From NCBI GenBank assembly GCA_003168295.1, contig PMST01000344.1, positions 7,414-13,410 of the forward strand: a DNA stretch of 5,997 bases. The letters are read 5' to 3'. This DNA comes from Actinomycetota bacterium (lineage in GTDB: Bacteria; Actinomycetota; Actinomycetes; Streptosporangiales; Streptosporangiaceae). Positions 4,781 through 5,997 of the stretch are shown piece by piece; within the stretch, counting starts at the first letter, position 1; the number at the start of each line of letters is the position of its first letter. The translations under genes were made by a program, and so were the position numbers. Below the pieces are notes generated by a model. It saw nothing but the letters and a program-made list of their open reading frames with translations. It was not told the DNA's origin and ran no database searches.

Positions 4781-5833
4781 TCAGTTCGCCAGCGTCGTTC
4801 CGTTACTGCTTATGACATCGACCAGCCCGCCGAGATGCCGCTCGCGTGCCGCCCGCGCGTGCGCGGCGACGTCAGCCGCCGACCCGTGGTTCCCCGGTGC
4901 GGCGGCCAGGATCGTCCCGAGTCCCAGCGCCGCGTCATCAGCCCACGCCGACCAGCGGCCGATCCACTTGGCGAGCACGGCGCGGTTCGCCGGGCGCTGG
5001 CTCACCGCGAAGTCGGCCAGGGCCCGGCTCCACCGGTCGCGGCGCTTGGAGTCCTGCGCCAGGAACGAGGTAAGCAGCCAGGTCAGGTCGTCCGAATTGC
5101 TCTTGGCGACCTGCCCGAGCTGGGTCAGCAGGACATCGTCGAGGGTCGGCCCGAGGACGAGATTGAGGGCGGTGAACGCCTCGCCCCAGTCGTAGCTGAT
5201 CAGTGCGTACTCGATCGCCTTGCGGGCCGGCTGCCAGCCGTCGTGGTCCTCCCACCGCGACCGCTCGGCCGAGCCGATGCCCGAATCCGGCCGGGCGAGC
5301 TGCAGTTCCCTGGTCCGGTAGGCGATGGTGGTCACGCGGCGGAGGAAATCCGCCGTGGTGAAGCTGGCCGCGTTGGTGATGTAGGAACTCGGGGCCATGT
5401 AGCCGATGTAGGCCTGCACCTGCTGAAAGCCGTGGCACAGATAGCGCGACGGGGTGAACAGCTGGCCGAGCAGCGTGACCGATTCCGCGGCCAGGCCGGC
5501 GTCGGCGGCCGCGCCGGCGTGGGCCTCGAGCACGCCCTGCACCTTGGTCTCCGCGTCGGACTGCAGGTTGACGTAGGCCTTGTAGGTCAGCGCGTCCGGG
5601 TCGCGGTAGGCGTCCCAGTTGTCCGCCTGCAGCGGTGAATTGTCCCGGTAGGTGAGGAACCACAGGTTGGCCGCCGACGACGGGTTCTGCTCGAAGGCCG
5701 CGGACCGGTTCTGCCGGGTGGTCCAGTTCATCGCGTGGGTGACGATCTCGTACTCACTGGGCATCTTGCGTACGTCACCGAACGCGCTGAAGGTGCGGCG
5801 CGGGCGGATCTTGCGCGCGGGCGTCTCGGTCAT
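4781..5833 (-). CDS. Soluble diiron monooxygenase hydroxylase, beta subunit (TmoE/IsoE-like)
   Basis: This 350-residue protein is the structural beta subunit of a bacterial multicomponent monooxygenase. It has a ferritin-like fold but no diiron ligands, and pairs with the catalytic alpha subunit, which is not in the window. Family signatures: RRTFSAFGDVRKMPSEYEIV (12-31); WDAYRDPDALTYKAYVNLQ (73-91), the strongest hallmark; and YDWGEAFTALNLVLGPTLDD (214-233). The length is slightly above TmoE-type subunits (about 330). The company of a T4moC-like ferredoxin places it with toluene/alkene/isoprene monooxygenases, not with the ferredoxin-less propane or methane enzymes. The actual substrate cannot be read from the beta subunit. 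The ATG overlaps the effector gene's stop (ATGA) and the stop lies two bases before an ATG of the ferredoxin region, so translation is coupled. Confidence 0.93.
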   Translation of the reverse strand: MTETPARKIRPRRTFSAFGDVRKMPSEYEIVTHAMNWTTRQNRSAAFEQNPSSAANLWFLTYRDNSPLQADNWDAYRDPDALTYKAYVNLQSDAETKVQGVLEAHAGAAADAGLAAESVTLLGQLFTPSRYLCHGFQQVQAYIGYMAPSSYITNAASFTTADFLRRVTTIAYRTRELQLARPDSGIGSAERSRWEDHDGWQPARKAIEYALISYDWGEAFTALNLVLGPTLDDVLLTQLGQVAKSNSDDLTWLLTSFLAQDSKRRDRWSRALADFAVSQRPANRAVLAKWIGRWSAWADDAALGLGTILAAAPGNHGSAADVAAHARAARERHLGGLVDVISSNGTTLAN

Positions 5834-5997
5834 GCGGTCACCGCCTTGTCCTGGGCTCCGTCTTGGGTCTGGGCTCCGACCTGGGCCTTATGCAGAGCCA
5901 CGCTCTGCCAGGTGATGGCGTCGCTGGTGTTGACCACCCGGCCGTTGAACGCGGACATGATCCCGCCGAACGACCTGATCTCGTAGTCCGCGCCGAG
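5830..5997 (-). CDS. Soluble diiron monooxygenase coupling/effector protein (MmoB/DmpM/TmoD type), C-terminal part
   Basis: The last 55 residues of a reading frame that enters from the right edge and stops in the ATGA overlap with the beta-subunit gene. The visible sequence begins LGADYEIRSFGGIMSAFNGRV and continues VNTSDAITWQSV. It resembles the C-terminal part of small cofactor-less effector proteins such as T4moD, where a segment like INLASFAGQIQADEDQIRF occupies the same place. Effectors bind the hydroxylase and tune oxygen activation and coupling. Position immediately before the beta subunit agrees with the D-E order of tmo and iso operons. After the conserved part there is a hydrophilic Gln/Ala-rich tail of about 20 residues, which T4moD lacks, encoded by a short tandem repeat. 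The match is modest because only the C terminus is visible; the context carries much of the call. Confidence 0.75.
   Translation of the reverse strand, partial: LGADYEIRSFGGIMSAFNGRVVNTSDAITWQSVALHKAQVGAQTQDGAQDKAVTA
5851..5886. repeat. Two tandem 18-bp units in the effector gene tail
   Basis: Units at 5851-5868 and 5869-5886 agree at 15 of 18 positions. On the minus strand they encode the six-residue repeats AQVGAQ and TQDGAQ in the C-terminal tail of the effector protein. The repeat keeps the frame, so the protein is extended and not disrupted. Confidence 0.6.

Noticed and set aside
4835..5638. Open frame on the plus strand (267 codons)
   Set aside because: Antisense to the beta-subunit gene, whose family motifs are unmistakable; the plus-strand translation has none.
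1..5997. Mobile elements, tRNA/rRNA genes, CRISPR arrays
   Set aside because: No transposase or integrase motifs, no cloverleaf-like or rRNA-like segments, and no regularly spaced repeats were found. The repeats present are short and lie within genes or in promoter regions.

Overview
The window looks like chromosomal DNA of a high-GC actinomycete. Third codon positions are strongly G/C, GTG and TTG starts are plausible, genes are packed with 4-base overlaps, and the protein families are typical of Actinomycetota: a heteromeric 2-oxo acid dehydrogenase E1 next to an Lrp/AsnC regulator, and a many-pass membrane c-di-GMP protein. I cannot name the genus.

Layout. (1) Positions 1-515, minus strand: the N-terminal 171 residues of an E1-alpha subunit of a pyruvate/branched-chain 2-oxo acid dehydrogenase, running off the left edge. 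(2) Positions 516-634: an AT-rich divergent intergenic region with two inverted repeats, a likely shared operator. (3) Positions 635-1105, plus strand: an Lrp/AsnC regulator, probably controlling the E1 operon and itself. (4) Positions 1070-3550, minus strand: a large membrane protein with the unusual order EAL - about ten membrane segments - GGDEF. Both catalytic motif sets are intact, and its 3' end overlaps the regulator's 3' end by 36 bases. (5) Positions 3551-3681: a short intergenic region with a promoter candidate for the EAL/GGDEF gene. (6) Positions 3682-5997, minus strand: the 3' part of a tightly coupled operon for a soluble diiron monooxygenase (SDIMO, toluene/alkene/isoprene monooxygenase type). 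In transcription order it holds the end of a coupling/effector protein, the hydroxylase beta subunit, a T4moC-like Rieske ferredoxin, and a MIP18/DUF59 iron-sulfur assembly-type protein with an unassigned N-terminal domain.

How the genes may work together. In known Rieske-dependent SDIMOs, electrons pass from a reductase through the Rieske ferredoxin to the diiron hydroxylase, and the effector protein gates turnover. The alpha subunit, gamma subunit and reductase are not in this window; they could lie upstream, beyond the right edge. The DUF59 protein is translationally coupled to the ferredoxin, so a role in maturing the Rieske cluster or the diiron centre is a reasonable inference. The E1/Lrp pair looks like a separate keto-acid catabolic unit.

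The points most worth following up are the non-canonical SDIMO gene order with a two-domain DUF59 protein as a built-in member, and the EAL-first c-di-GMP protein.
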